Origin: CAVRZY01 sp963725415
Lineage (GTDB): Bacteria > Acidobacteriota > Terriglobia > Bryobacterales > Bryobacteraceae
Length of the DNA stretch: 38,185 nucleotides
NCBI GenBank assembly: GCA_963725415.1
Contig: CAVRZY010000286.1
Coordinates: 1 to 38,185 of the forward strand
Direction: 5' to 3'
Below are positions 24,764 to 33,605 of the stretch, one piece after another. Numbering within the stretch: position 1 is the stretch's first letter; each line of letters starts with the position of its first letter. The notes beneath the pieces were generated by a model. The model was not told the origin of the DNA. It made no database searches and saw only the letters and a list, made by a program, of their open reading frames with translations. Position numbers and translations under genes: made by a program.

Positions 24764-25350
24764 GCACTCCAGAGTACGACAATGGGCGTCAGTTGGGCGG
24801 CATCTCTAACCCCTCGTCCTGCGTTGGCGGGCTGGCCGAACACAAGAGCGGTGCTCGTGACTTTACGGAACCCGACAAGCGTGGGTGCCATTTGAAGCGG
24901 ATTCACCCTCGGCAAGGTGGATGGTACCCTGGTATCGAAAGCAGGTATCCAAAGCATTATGTCAGTCATCCGAATGCGAGGCACAATCAGCCCGGGCCCT
25001 CGGTGCGACCAACACAAACAGTACCCTATGCAACCTGTTTTTCTCTTTCTGGATGGCGGGGCCCGCTGCATGCCCGCTTTTGCCTGCGCTCAGGTCGGCT
25101 GCCAGCGGCTGTATAGTATCGTTGACGGTTACCACACCATCTCCGACGCGGGCCAAATCGAGCCGTCAACCCAGCAGATCGACGCATGTCCCAGCGATGG
25201 ATCCGCCAGGTACCTCACAGAGCACGATGCACCAATACCCGGCCAGGACCGCTACGGCTGGGCATGCGCGCACTTTCGCTGCGGCGGTTAGAGGTGGGAG
25301 GCACCCGCAATCGCGCGTTTGGTTGATTGGCTCGGGCAGCCCGGGGGCCG
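24764..25350. other. intergenic stretch with no recognised gene
   Basis: This stretch of almost 590 bp is less GC-rich than its flanks and has no convincing gene on either strand. An ATG at 24917 opens a plus-strand frame of 124 codons ending at 25291. It includes GCQRLYSIVDGYHTISDAGQ and six Cys, but it matches nothing I recognise and lacks a ribosome site. I see no transposase, RNA gene or clear inverted repeat. It may be debris from the insertion event that copied the esterase tail. Confidence 0.4.
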
Positions 25351-25709
25351 CGCTGGAGCCCCGCATCGCGGCCGCCTTCGTGAGCGGCTATCTCAACACC
25401 TTCCGCGACAGCATCCTGAGCCTGTCGCACTGCATCGACAACTACGTCCCTGGCATTCTTAAGTGGGCCGAGATGTACGACCTCGCCGGGCTGATTGCCC
25501 CGCGGCCCTTATTCGTCGAGTCCGGCCAGCGCGACGATATCTTCCCCATTGAAGCCAGCCGGGCAAGCTTCGCCCGAGTTAAGAAGGTCTACGAGATATT
25601 TGGCGCCGCGGACCTGACCGAGCAGGAAACCTTTGACGGGCCGCACAGTTTCCACGGCGTGCGCGGCCTGCCGTTCCTGGCCCGGCACCTGGGGGTCAGC
25701 GCGCCGTAG
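25351..25709 (+). pseudogene. duplicated 3' fragment of the alpha/beta hydrolase gene
   Basis: The fragment encodes the last 118 or so residues of the 22107 hydrolase (ALEPRIAAAFVSGYLNTFRD to the stop), nearly identical to the intact copy. It carries the Asp and His of the catalytic site but not the nucleophile Ser254. It has no start codon or promoter of its own; an in-frame read-in from 24885 exists but looks non-coding. It marks the right boundary of the segment inserted after the intact gene. Confidence 0.85.
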
Positions 25710-25715
25710 CCCGCA

Positions 25716-26222
25716 CTAGAACCGGTAATTGGGCGGCTTGATGTTCTTCACCCGCAGGTAGACCTCAGTCTGAGCCCGGTGGTGCGCCGTATGAGTGAAG
25801 GCTCCCCACAGGGCTTCGCGACCCGACGACTGCGGGCCGCCGGCTTTGCCGAACATCCTGTCCAGTTGCTCGTCGGTCAGCTTGGGCACGATGTCGTTGC
25901 AGAACTCGAAGGCGTCCTTGATGAGCTTGAGGACGGTGACTTTGTCCATGGCCGCGGGCTTGGTCAGCGGAGACTTGGTCTCCCCCACCCGCGCGCAGGT
26001 GGCAGCCTGGTACATGACGCTGTGGACGAACAGCTCTCCAAAGCCCATCTCTTCCGGATTGGGTTTGAAGCTGTAGCTGTCCTCGGGCATCATCTCGGCC
26101 ACCGCCACGGTGAATTCGCCGGAGATCTTCAAGTGCTTGGCGAACTCCTCCTGCCATTTCCCGGCCCCCAACAGGGGCAACGCAATAACCAGCAAAGCTA
26201 CCAGCAATGTACGTGTCTTCAT
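25716..26222 (-). CDS. exported DinB-family protein
   Basis: The 168-residue protein has a signal peptide (TRTLLVALLVIALPLLGAG) and then a DinB four-helix bundle. That bundle includes FAKHLKISGEFTVAVAEMMP, YSFKPNPEEMGFGELFVHSV (His67) and LWGAFTHTAHHRAQTEVYLR (His144, His147, His148). The His residues are those that bind a divalent metal in DinB/YfiT-like thiol-dependent enzymes. ATG 26222 has GGAG 6 nt upstream. Its stop faces the end of the truncated esterase copy 6 bp away. The enzyme activity is unknown; family members are often stress-induced or transfer thiols. Confidence 0.85.
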   Translation of the reverse strand: MKTRTLLVALLVIALPLLGAGKWQEEFAKHLKISGEFTVAVAEMMPEDSYSFKPNPEEMGFGELFVHSVMYQAATCARVGETKSPLTKPAAMDKVTVLKLIKDAFEFCNDIVPKLTDEQLDRMFGKAGGPQSSGREALWGAFTHTAHHRAQTEVYLRVKNIKPPNYRF

Positions 26223-26243
26223 GAATCGCTCCAGTGTTCACCA

Positions 26244-26273
26244 ATTGTAAGCCAGGCTGGCGCCGCATTCCAA
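26244..26273 (-). promoter_or_regulatory. sigma-70-type promoter for the DinB-like gene
   Basis: On the minus strand TTGGAA (26268-26273) and TACAAT (26244-26249) are spaced 18 bp apart. The -10 ends 22 bp upstream of the ATG. Confidence 0.5.
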
Positions 26274-26315
26274 GCGCGGGCAATCCCCAGCCGGCCTGTG
26301 CCATAATTCGACCTT

Positions 26316-27653
26316 ATGAAATATCGCCATCGAGTGCTGGGCTTGCTGTTCCTGCTGTCGATCGTCACCTACATCGACCGCGTTTGCATCTCGGTAGCGG
26401 GGCCGCGCATGCAAAAGGACCTGGATCTGTCACCACAACAGTGGGGCTGGGTACTAGGTGTTTTTGCCATCTCCTACGCGGCCTTCGAGATTCCCAGCGG
26501 GGCCATGGGAGATCGCATCGGCCCGCGCAAGGTGTTGACCCGGATCGTGGTCTGGTGGTCCGCGTTCACCAGCCTGACGGGGGCAGTCTCGACCTACTTC
26601 TTGCTGCTGCTGACGCGATTCTTGTTCGGGGCGGGGGAGGCTGGGGCGTATCCCAACAGTTCAGCCAGCATCTCGCGATGGTTTCCCGTGGCCGAGCGGG
26701 CCCGAGCACATGGCCTGGTGTGGATGGCCAGCCGGGTAGGGGGCGCCGTCTCTCCCCTGCTGGTGGTTCCAATCCAGATCCATTTCGGCTGGCGGGCCTC
26801 CTTCTGGACGTTCGGCTTTCTGGGCCTGATTTGGGCCGCCGTGTGGTATGGGTGGTACCGCGACTATCCCCGCGAGAAGGCGGGGGTCACCTCCAGGGAG
26901 ATCGCAGAGATTGAACAGGGTGCCGTGGCCAGCCGGGTGCACCATTCCCTACCCTGGGGTCAGGCGCTTGGAAACCCCCAGTTCTGGATCATTCTGGTCA
27001 TGTACCACACCTACTGCTGGGGTTCGTTCTTCTTCCTGTCTTGGATGCCGACGTTTCTGGCCAAGGGCCGGGCAGTGACCGAACGGGAGCTGGCCTTTTT
27101 CGCCCCCATCCCGTTTATCTGTGGCGGGCTGGCGAATCTTTCGGGCGGCTTGGTCAGCGATTACCTGGTCAAGAAACTCGGACTGAGGTGGGGGCGGCGC
27201 GCGGTAGGCGTGGCGGGACTGTGTGCGGCTGCCGTTTTCACTCTGCTGGCGGCCCTGACCGGGAGCAAGCTCGCTTCGGTGATCCTGCTCGGGCTGGCTT
27301 ATGCGGGCTCCGATTTCATGCTGCCGGTGGCCTGGGCGGTGTGCCTGGACGTGGGCAAGAAATACGCCGGGGCGGTCACCGGGTCCATGAACATGGCCGG
27401 CCAGATCGGCTCGTTCCTCTCGGCCACTCTGTTCGGCTATCTGGTGGGGTGGTACCAGGCGGCGGAGAAGGGTCAGACACTGCCGTCCTTGCTCGCGGTT
27501 CCTTTCAGCCATCTGGTGAAGCGGCTGCACAACGGTTACGACGCGCCCCTGCTGGTCATGACGGTCATGCTGCTCATCAGCGCTGCACTGTGGCTAGGGA
27601 TCGATGCGACCAGGGAACTGGTTCGGGAGGAGGGCCCGAAAGCCCATGTTTGA
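26316..27653 (+). CDS. MFS transporter, anion:cation symporter (hexuronate/organic acid) type
   Basis: The 445-residue protein has about 12 membrane helices. It starts RHRVLGLLFLLSIVTYIDRV, where YIDR in helix 1 is typical of the ACS family. The MFS signature GAMGDRIGPRKVLTR lies between helices 2 and 3, and FLFGAGEAGAYPNSSASISR matches the glucarate, hexuronate and phthalate transporter type. It would import an organic anion with protons; the exact substrate is unknown. The last codons overlap the archease start (ATG inside CATGTTTGA), so the transporter and the RNA-repair genes are co-transcribed, which is functionally odd. Confidence 0.88.
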   Translation: MKYRHRVLGLLFLLSIVTYIDRVCISVAGPRMQKDLDLSPQQWGWVLGVFAISYAAFEIPSGAMGDRIGPRKVLTRIVVWWSAFTSLTGAVSTYFLLLLTRFLFGAGEAGAYPNSSASISRWFPVAERARAHGLVWMASRVGGAVSPLLVVPIQIHFGWRASFWTFGFLGLIWAAVWYGWYRDYPREKAGVTSREIAEIEQGAVASRVHHSLPWGQALGNPQFWIILVMYHTYCWGSFFFLSWMPTFLAKGRAVTERELAFFAPIPFICGGLANLSGGLVSDYLVKKLGLRWGRRAVGVAGLCAAAVFTLLAALTGSKLASVILLGLAYAGSDFMLPVAWAVCLDVGKKYAGAVTGSMNMAGQIGSFLSATLFGYLVGWYQAAEKGQTLPSLLAVPFSHLVKRLHNGYDAPLLVMTVMLLISAALWLGIDATRELVREEGPKAHV

Positions 27654-28056
27654 GATCCTCGAGCACACTGCCGACATCGGCTTTCGGGTCCGGGGACGCA
27701 CGCTGGCAGAGCTGTTTGAAAACGCGGCCGAAGCTCTGGTTTCGATTGCGGTCGAGATCGAGGACATCACGCCACAACGGGCGTACCCTCTGGCCGCCGA
27801 GGGCGAAGATTACGAATCCCTGCTTGTGAACTGGCTAAGCGAAGTGCTGTACTGGTTGGATGGGAAGAGGGTGGCGATGCGCCGGTTCCAGGTCAGCGAG
27901 CTCTCTCCCTGCCGGGTCAGCGGGCAGGGGATCGGAGAACCCCGCCAGGCGGCCCGCCCTGGTGCGAAACTGATTGTCAAGGGCGTCACCTACCACCAGC
28001 TCAAGGTAGTAGAGGAGCCGGAGGGTTGGTGGGCCCAGGTCTTCCTGGACATCTGA
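27646..28056 (+). CDS. archease, RtcB cofactor
   Basis: The 136-residue protein starts MFEILEHTADIGFRVRGRTL; HTADIGFRV is the archease signature. The C-terminus ends WWAQVFLDI with the conserved acidic residue near the end. Archease speeds guanylylation of the RtcB RNA ligase and lets it use other nucleotides. I choose ATG 27646, which overlaps the transporter stop. The next gene, RtcB, starts 2 bp after its stop, as expected for a functional pair. Confidence 0.93.
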   Translation: MFEILEHTADIGFRVRGRTLAELFENAAEALVSIAVEIEDITPQRAYPLAAEGEDYESLLVNWLSEVLYWLDGKRVAMRRFQVSELSPCRVSGQGIGEPRQAARPGAKLIVKGVTYHQLKVVEEPEGWWAQVFLDI

Positions 28057-28058
28057 CT

Positions 28059-29505
28059 ATGACGCGCGAAATCTCGCTAGAGGCTATCGACCCCTTGCGT
28101 CACCTCATCCGTCGGGACGAGCGGCGCGGGATGCGCACCGACGTCGTGGTCTACGCTAGCCAAGGCATCATCGATCAGATCCGAAAAGACCTCTCGCTGG
28201 AGCAGGCCATGAACGTGGCCACGCTGCCGGGGATCGTAGGCCCCAGCCTGGCCATGCCCGACATCCATCAGGGCTACGGCTTCCCTATCGGCGGCGTGGC
28301 GGCCATGGATTGGGAGACCGGCGTCGTGTCTCCGGGCGGCGTGGGGTACGACATCAACTGCGGCGTGCGGCTGCTGCGCACCTCGCTGTCGGAAGCGGAC
28401 GTGCGCGCCGCGCCTGCGCGATCTGGTCAACCAGGTGTTTCGCGACGTCCCCTGCGGCACGGGCGGAGAAGGGCCGCTGCGGATCGACCAGAAGCAGTTC
28501 GAGGCCGTGCTGGTCCAGGGCGCGCAGTGGATGGTCGAGAACGGCTATGGCGACCAGCGCGATGCCGAGCTGTGCGAGGAGAACGGAAGGCTGGAAGGCG
28601 CCGATCCCGGCAAGGTTTCCGAGCAGGCCAAGGAGCGCGGCCGGCCGCAACTGGGCACGCTGGGGAGCGGCAATCACTTCCTGGAGGTCCAGTACGTGGA
28701 AGAGATCCACGATGCGGAAGCCGCGCGCGCCATGGGCCTGGAACTGGGGCAGGCGGTGGTGCTGGTGCACTGCGGCTCGCGCGGGCTGGGCCACCAGGTG
28801 TGCACCGATTACCTGGCCGAGATGGGCGCCGCGATGAAGCGCTACAACATCACGCTGCCGGACCGGCAACTGGCCTGCGTCCCGATCCAATCCCCCGAAG
28901 GCCAGGCCTATCTGGCCGCCATGCGCGCCTCGGCCAATTTCGCCTGGGCCAACCGGCAGGCCATCCTGCACTTCCTGCGCGGGTCGTTCCGACAGGTCTT
29001 CGGCAGCGACGCGCAGGCTGAGCCTGGTCTACGACGTCTGCCACAACATCGCCAAGCGGGAGCGCCACGTGGTGGAGGGGCAGAAGCGGGACGTGCTGGT
29101 GCACCGCAAGGGCGCCACGCGGGCCTTCCCTCCCGGCCATCGCGAGGTCCCGGCGGCCTACCGCCAGCATCGGCCAGCCGGTGCTGATCCCGGGCAGCAT
29201 GGGGACGGCCTCCTGGGTGCTGGTGGGCGCCGAGGGCGCCATGCGCGAGACCTTCGGCAGCGTCTGCCACGGCGCCGGCCGCCTGATGAGCCGCACCGCC
29301 GCGCGCAAGGGCCGGGACGCGCGCGAGGTGCGAGAAGCGCCTGGAAGAGCAGGGCATCCTGGTGCGCAGCGACAGCCGCGACGGCATCCTGGAGGAGATC
29401 CCCGAGGCTTACAAGAACGTGGACGAGGTGATCGAGGTGGTCCACCAGGCCGGCCTGGCCCGCAAGGTGGCGCGCTGCCGCCCCATGGGCGTGATCAAGG
29501 GCTGA
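28059..29505 (+). CDS. rtcB: RNA-splicing ligase RtcB (four apparent single-base insertions)
   Basis: RtcB joins 2',3'-cyclic phosphate or 3'-phosphate RNA ends to 5'-OH ends using GTP and Mn2+. Visible motifs are AMPDIHQGYGFPIGGVAAMD, SPGGVGYDINCGVRLL (metal-binding Cys), LGTLGSGNHFLEVQYVEE, LVHCGSRGLGHQVCTDYL, LIPGSMGTASWVLVG and SVCHGAGRLMSRTAARK, whose His is the guanylylation site. The protein ends RPMGVIKG. The frame is broken near 28410, 29014, 29163 and 29333, and each break is cured by deleting one base. Then 1,447 minus 4 gives exactly 481 codons, a 480-residue protein of the normal family length. I therefore read it as an intact gene with sequence errors. It forms an operon with archease. 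Confidence 0.9.
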
Positions 29506-29569
29506 ACGCTCCAGTTCCAGAAGGACTGAGCACACTACTCCCGGGCCGGCCATACCCACTTGCTTCCCC

Positions 29570-29598
29570 CTATCGGAACTAGGGCAAACCGCCGATAG
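29570..29598. repeat. short inverted repeat upstream of the kinase operon
   Basis: CTATCGG and CCGATAG form a perfect 7-bp inverted repeat with a 15-nt spacer, about 50 bp before the kinase start. It may be an operator half-site pair or a leader hairpin. Confidence 0.35.
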
Positions 29599-29650
29599 TA
29601 AGGCGAGGACTAGGTTGCCCCCACAAAGGGCCGAGGGGATAGGTGGGCCG

Positions 29651-32600
29651 ATGAGACCCACGCACGGGCTCCACGGGAGCCGGAACTTCTTCGTCGCGGC
29701 TTCGGGCGGTCTGTCGGCTGCCATTGGTGTGGCGGTTCTGATCGGGTGGTACACCCGCACCCTCCCGCTGGTGCAAGTGCACCCCGCCTTCCCACCCATG
29801 CCCTTCAACTCGGCGGTGGGCTTCGCGCTGGCGGGTGCGGCGCTGCTGGCAACTGCTTTCGGTAAATGGCGTCTGGCGGCAGCGGCCGGGGGACTGGTTC
29901 TTGTTCTGGGCCTACTGACGTTGTTCGAGTACCTGTCTGGAGTGGGGATCGGAATCGACCAGCTTCCGATGCGGTACTACCTCACGTTTCCTGCCCTGCA
30001 TCCGGGTCGGATTCCGCCCAACGCGGCGCTGTGTTTTGCGCTCGTGGGAAGCGCGGTCCTGCTCATGAGCTGCCCGCTGCGGCTGCGGCAGCGACCTCTG
30101 CTTCTGGGGTTGTTGGGGTCGGTGATCATTTCTGCGGGGGTGATGGCGTTGTTCGGCCTCGCAACAGGCATCGCCACCAGCGGATGGAACCCTCTGAGCC
30201 GCGTAGCCATGCATGGATCGGTGGAGTTCATGCTGCTGGGCTGCGGCGTGCTCGGGTTCGCCTGGCGAGATGGCCGGGGAGTCGAGACTGGACCTCCGCA
30301 CTGGCTGTTCGCCTCTGTCACGGTCGCGGTGCTGGCACTCACGCTGTGGCTCTGGCAGGCCCTGGCGGCCTCGGAGCGCGGTCACATCGAGCGCAGCATC
30401 CAGGCCAATGCCGACCTGATAAAGGCCGAGCTGGCCGCGGCGATGAGCTCGAGAATCTCGGCGTTGGCCCGCTGCGCCAGGCGCTGGGAGCAGAGTGAAG
30501 CGCCAGACCGCCGGAACTGGGAACACGACGCCCGGGTAGTGCTCGAGTATTTTCCCAGCATCCGGGCCATCGCCTGGGTCAGACCCAGCTTCCAGCTCCG
30601 TTGGGTCGTCCCGCCCGAAGGGAGTGCAGATCTTGAAAACCTCGACCCGGGATCTGACCCGCGGCTGCGGCAGGTCATGGAAACGGCCCGGGATCAGCGC
30701 CGTCCTGCCATGACCGGCGCTGCCGCGCTCCCCATCGGAAATCGGCGCCTTCAGGTCTTCGTGCCTTTGTGGAAGCCGGCCGGATTCGACGGCTTTCTTG
30801 TGGGCGTTCTTCGCCCGCAGGATTTTCTCAGCCATGTCTTGACACCGAGTGTTGCGCCGGGCTACTCAATTGCTGTTGTTGACGGCGAGGAAGAAATCTA
30901 CCGGCGGTTGGGCGCCGGCAACGGACGCCAGAGCGAGTGGGCGCGGGAAGCCACCCTGGAATGGGAGGGCGTCACCTGGCGGTTGCGCCTCTGGCCGGCG
31001 CCTAACGTGCTGGCTCAACTGAACTCGGCGTTACCCGAGACGGTTCTGGTGGTAGGGGGCCTGCTGGCCTGCTTGCTTGGCTCGGCGGTTTTCCTGGCGC
31101 AAACCGCCGAGAGCGCCAGGAAAGAACGCGAGAAGGAGGCCGACCAACGCAGACGAGCAGAACAGGATCTGGAGCAGTTTTTCACTCCTCTCTCGCTGGA
31201 CATGCTCTGTATCGCCGGGCCGGATGGCTACTTCAAACGCGTCAACGCGGCCTTTGAAAGCACGCTGGGATGGGCGTCGCAGGAACTGCTGGCGGAGCCG
31301 TTTGTGAACTTCGTCCATCCTGAGGACCGCGAGGCGACGCTTCAGGAAACACAGAAGCTGGCCTCCGGCCAAATCACCCTCCACTTTGAGAATCGTTACC
31401 GCTGCCGGGATGGGGCCTACCGGTGGCTGATGTGGAACGCGGCCCCAGTGCCCGGCCGGCAGTTGATCTCTGCGGTGGCGCGTGACGTTACCGAGCAGAA
31501 GCAGGCCGCGGAGGCCCTGCGCAGGGCGCACCAAGAGCTGGAACAACGGGTGCGGGAGCGCACCGAGGAACTGGCCAAGACCAACCGGGGATTGCAGGCG
31601 GAAATCAGTGCGCGCCGGCGCGTACAGGAGGAGCGGGACCGGTTTTTCACTCTATCCCGGGATCTGCTGTGCGTGACGGGCTTCGACGGTTATATCAAGA
31701 GCCTGAGCCCAGCCTGGGAACGCACGCTGGGATTCAGGACCGACGAGTTGATGGCCCGCCCGATCCTGGAGGCCGTCCTGCCAGAGGACCGCCAGGCCAC
31801 TGCTGCGGACTTCCAGAGGCTGCTGGCCAATTTCGAGACCATCTCGTTTGAAAACCGGTACCGTTGCAAGGACGGCTCTTACCGCTGGCTCCTGTGGAAC
31901 GCGGTCCCCCTTCCGGAAGACCGGGTGATCTACGCCGCCGCCCGCGACATTACCGATCTGAAGCAAGCGGAAGCAGCGCTGCGCGAGCGCGAGGAGCGGT
32001 TCCGGAAGCTGTTCGAGGAGGCGCCGATCGGAATCGCACTGGCGGGCCTGGATCACCGCTTCATCCGTGTGAACAGAGCTTTCTGCGAGATGCTGGGATA
32101 CACCGAAGAGGAGTTGAGCCAGCTCACCTTTGACGACATCACCTGCCCGGAGGACCGGGCCGAAGATGCGCGACTCACCGAGCAGACGTTCGAAGGAGAA
32201 TCGCCGGGCTTGAAGCTGGAGGAGCGTTACGTCAGCAAGAATGGAGAGACCCTGTGGGTTGATCTGACCCGTACGGTGATTCGGAAAGAGGACGGCACTC
32301 CCCTTTATGCCCTGGGCATGATCGAGAACATCAGCGAGCGCAAGATAAGGGACGAACAGATCCGCAAGCTCAACCAGGAACTGGCGCAGCGCATCAGCGA
32401 GCTGACTGCGGTGAACCGCGAGCTGGAAACGTTCACCTATTCCGTTTCACATGATCTGCGGGCCCCCTTGCGCCAGGTGGACGGTTTCTCGAAGATTCTG
32501 CTGGAAGAAGCCGGATCCGGCCTCGACCCCCAGGCGCAGAAATGGCTCCAGCGCATCCGTGATGGCTCGCAGCGCATGGGGCTCATGGTGGATGGACTCC

Positions 32601-33130
32601 TGAACCTGGCCCGCATGGTCCGGCCCGAACCCAACCTGCGACTCACCGCACTGCGATCGCTGGTCGAAGAAGTCCTGGCGGATCTCGCGCCGGAGATGGA
32701 AGGTCGGGAGATCGAAATCCAGGTGGGCGAGCTGGCGTCTGTGTACTGCGACCCGGCGCTGATGAAGCAGGTGTTTGCGAACCTGCTCTCGAACGCCGTC
32801 AAGTTCACGCGTCCCCGGAAGCCCGCCCTTATCCAGATCGGCCAGCTACGCCAGGATCGGGAGACTGTCTTTTTCGTGCGCGACAACGGTGTCGGCCTCG
32901 ACATGAAGTATGCCGACAAGTTGTTCGGGGTCTTCCAGCGCCTGCACAGACGGGAGGACTTCGAGGGCACGGGCATCGGCCTGGCCACAGTCCAGCGCAT
33001 CATCCACAAGCACGCTGGCCGGCTGTGGGTCGAAGCCCAGCCGGACAAAGGCGCCACATTTCATTTCACGTTGCACACGCAACAGGGGTGGGAAGCCAAA
33101 GCCCAAGTCCCCGCAATGCTAGGAGGTTGA
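29651..33130 (+). CDS. membrane sensor histidine kinase with CHASE-like and three PAS domains
   Basis: I choose ATG 29651 (AGGTGG 4 nt upstream) over the TTG at 29615, giving 1,159 residues. The first 230 residues hold about seven membrane helices (MASE-like). A further helix (WLFASVTVAVLALTLWLWQA) leads to a periplasmic CHASE-like domain of about 200 residues (IERSIQANADLIKAELAAAM to GFLVGVLRPQDFL) and a closing helix (VLVVGGLLACLLGSAVFLA). Three PAS/PAC units follow, two of them very alike (YRCRDGAYRWLMWNAAPVP and YRCKDGSYRWLLWNAVPLP), with a coiled coil between. HisKA contains YSVSHDLRAPLRQVDGF (His934) and HATPase_c contains FANLLSNAVKFT, DNGVGLD and GTGIGLA. The kinase core is of the phytochrome-like class that pairs with Rcp1-type receivers, and such a gene follows directly. 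The signal is unknown. Confidence 0.9.
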   Translation: MRPTHGLHGSRNFFVAASGGLSAAIGVAVLIGWYTRTLPLVQVHPAFPPMPFNSAVGFALAGAALLATAFGKWRLAAAAGGLVLVLGLLTLFEYLSGVGIGIDQLPMRYYLTFPALHPGRIPPNAALCFALVGSAVLLMSCPLRLRQRPLLLGLLGSVIISAGVMALFGLATGIATSGWNPLSRVAMHGSVEFMLLGCGVLGFAWRDGRGVETGPPHWLFASVTVAVLALTLWLWQALAASERGHIERSIQANADLIKAELAAAMSSRISALARCARRWEQSEAPDRRNWEHDARVVLEYFPSIRAIAWVRPSFQLRWVVPPEGSADLENLDPGSDPRLRQVMETARDQRRPAMTGAAALPIGNRRLQVFVPLWKPAGFDGFLVGVLRPQDFLSHVLTPSVAPGYSIAVVDGEEEIYRRLGAGNGRQSEWAREATLEWEGVTWRLRLWPAPNVLAQLNSALPETVLVVGGLLACLLGSAVFLAQTAESARKEREKEADQRRRAEQDLEQFFTPLSLDMLCIAGPDGYFKRVNAAFESTLGWASQELLAEPFVNFVHPEDREATLQETQKLASGQITLHFENRYRCRDGAYRWLMWNAAPVPGRQLISAVARDVTEQKQAAEALRRAHQELEQRVRERTEELAKTNRGLQAEISARRRVQEERDRFFTLSRDLLCVTGFDGYIKSLSPAWERTLGFRTDELMARPILEAVLPEDRQATAADFQRLLANFETISFENRYRCKDGSYRWLLWNAVPLPEDRVIYAAARDITDLKQAEAALREREERFRKLFEEAPIGIALAGLDHRFIRVNRAFCEMLGYTEEELSQLTFDDITCPEDRAEDARLTEQTFEGESPGLKLEERYVSKNGETLWVDLTRTVIRKEDGTPLYALGMIENISERKIRDEQIRKLNQELAQRISELTAVNRELETFTYSVSHDLRAPLRQVDGFSKILLEEAGSGLDPQAQKWLQRIRDGSQRMGLMVDGLLNLARMVRPEPNLRLTALRSLVEEVLADLAPEMEGREIEIQVGELASVYCDPALMKQVFANLLSNAVKFTRPRKPALIQIGQLRQDRETVFFVRDNGVGLDMKYADKLFGVFQRLHRREDFEGTGIGLATVQRIIHKHAGRLWVEAQPDKGATFHFTLHTQQGWEAKAQVPAMLGG

Positions 33131-33132
33131 AG

Positions 33133-33594
33133 ATGGCAAGAGATGAAGTGGAGATTCTGCTGGTGGAAGACGACCCGGCGGACGTGGAACTCACGCTGCA
33201 TGCTCTTCAAAGCGAGCGTCTGGCGAACCGGATTCAGGTGGTGCGGGACGGCGAGGAAGCCCTGGACTTTATTTTCTGCCGCGGCGTCTTCAGCGACCGC
33301 GATCCGGACTCTTGGCCCAGACTGATCTTACTGGATTTGAAATTGCCCAAGCTGGACGGGATCGAGGTGTTGCGGCAAATCAAGAGCAATCCCGGCAGCA
33401 AGGCGCTGCCCGTGGTGATCCTGACTTCCTCCCGGCAAGAGAAAGATGTGCTGAATGGCTACCAGTTGGGAGCGAACAGCTACATCCAGAAGCCCGTGGA
33501 TTTCGAGCAGTTCCGGAGAATCGTCAAGCAACTGGGGCTGTACTGGTTGTTGGTCAATCAGCCACCGCCGCCCCAGGTCTTCTCGAACAGCTAG
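33133..33594 (+). CDS. Rcp1-like single-domain response regulator
   Basis: The 153-residue receiver has EILLVEDDPADVELTLHALQ (acidic pocket), LILLDLKLPKLDGIEVL (phospho-acceptor Asp), VILTSSRQEKDVLNGYQLGA and YIQKPVDFEQF (conserved Lys). The ILLVEDDPADVEL start and the long insertion after DFIFCRG (FSDRDPDSWPR) mark the Rcp1/phytochrome-kinase-linked subfamily. It has no output domain. ATG 33133 lies 2 bp after the kinase stop with AGGAGG upstream, so it is co-translated with the kinase and is its likely phosphate receiver. Confidence 0.93.
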   Translation: MARDEVEILLVEDDPADVELTLHALQSERLANRIQVVRDGEEALDFIFCRGVFSDRDPDSWPRLILLDLKLPKLDGIEVLRQIKSNPGSKALPVVILTSSRQEKDVLNGYQLGANSYIQKPVDFEQFRRIVKQLGLYWLLVNQPPPPQVFSNS

Positions 33595-33605
33595 GGGCGG
33601 ACGCC

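Noticed and set aside
28310..29431. Several separate small genes after archease
   Set aside because: They are pieces of one RtcB gene in different frames, and removing four single bases unites them.
33312..33605. N-terminal extension of the hybrid kinase
   Set aside because: The frame is open but overlaps the well-supported Rcp1-like receiver. ATG 33606 begins the first receiver domain naturally.
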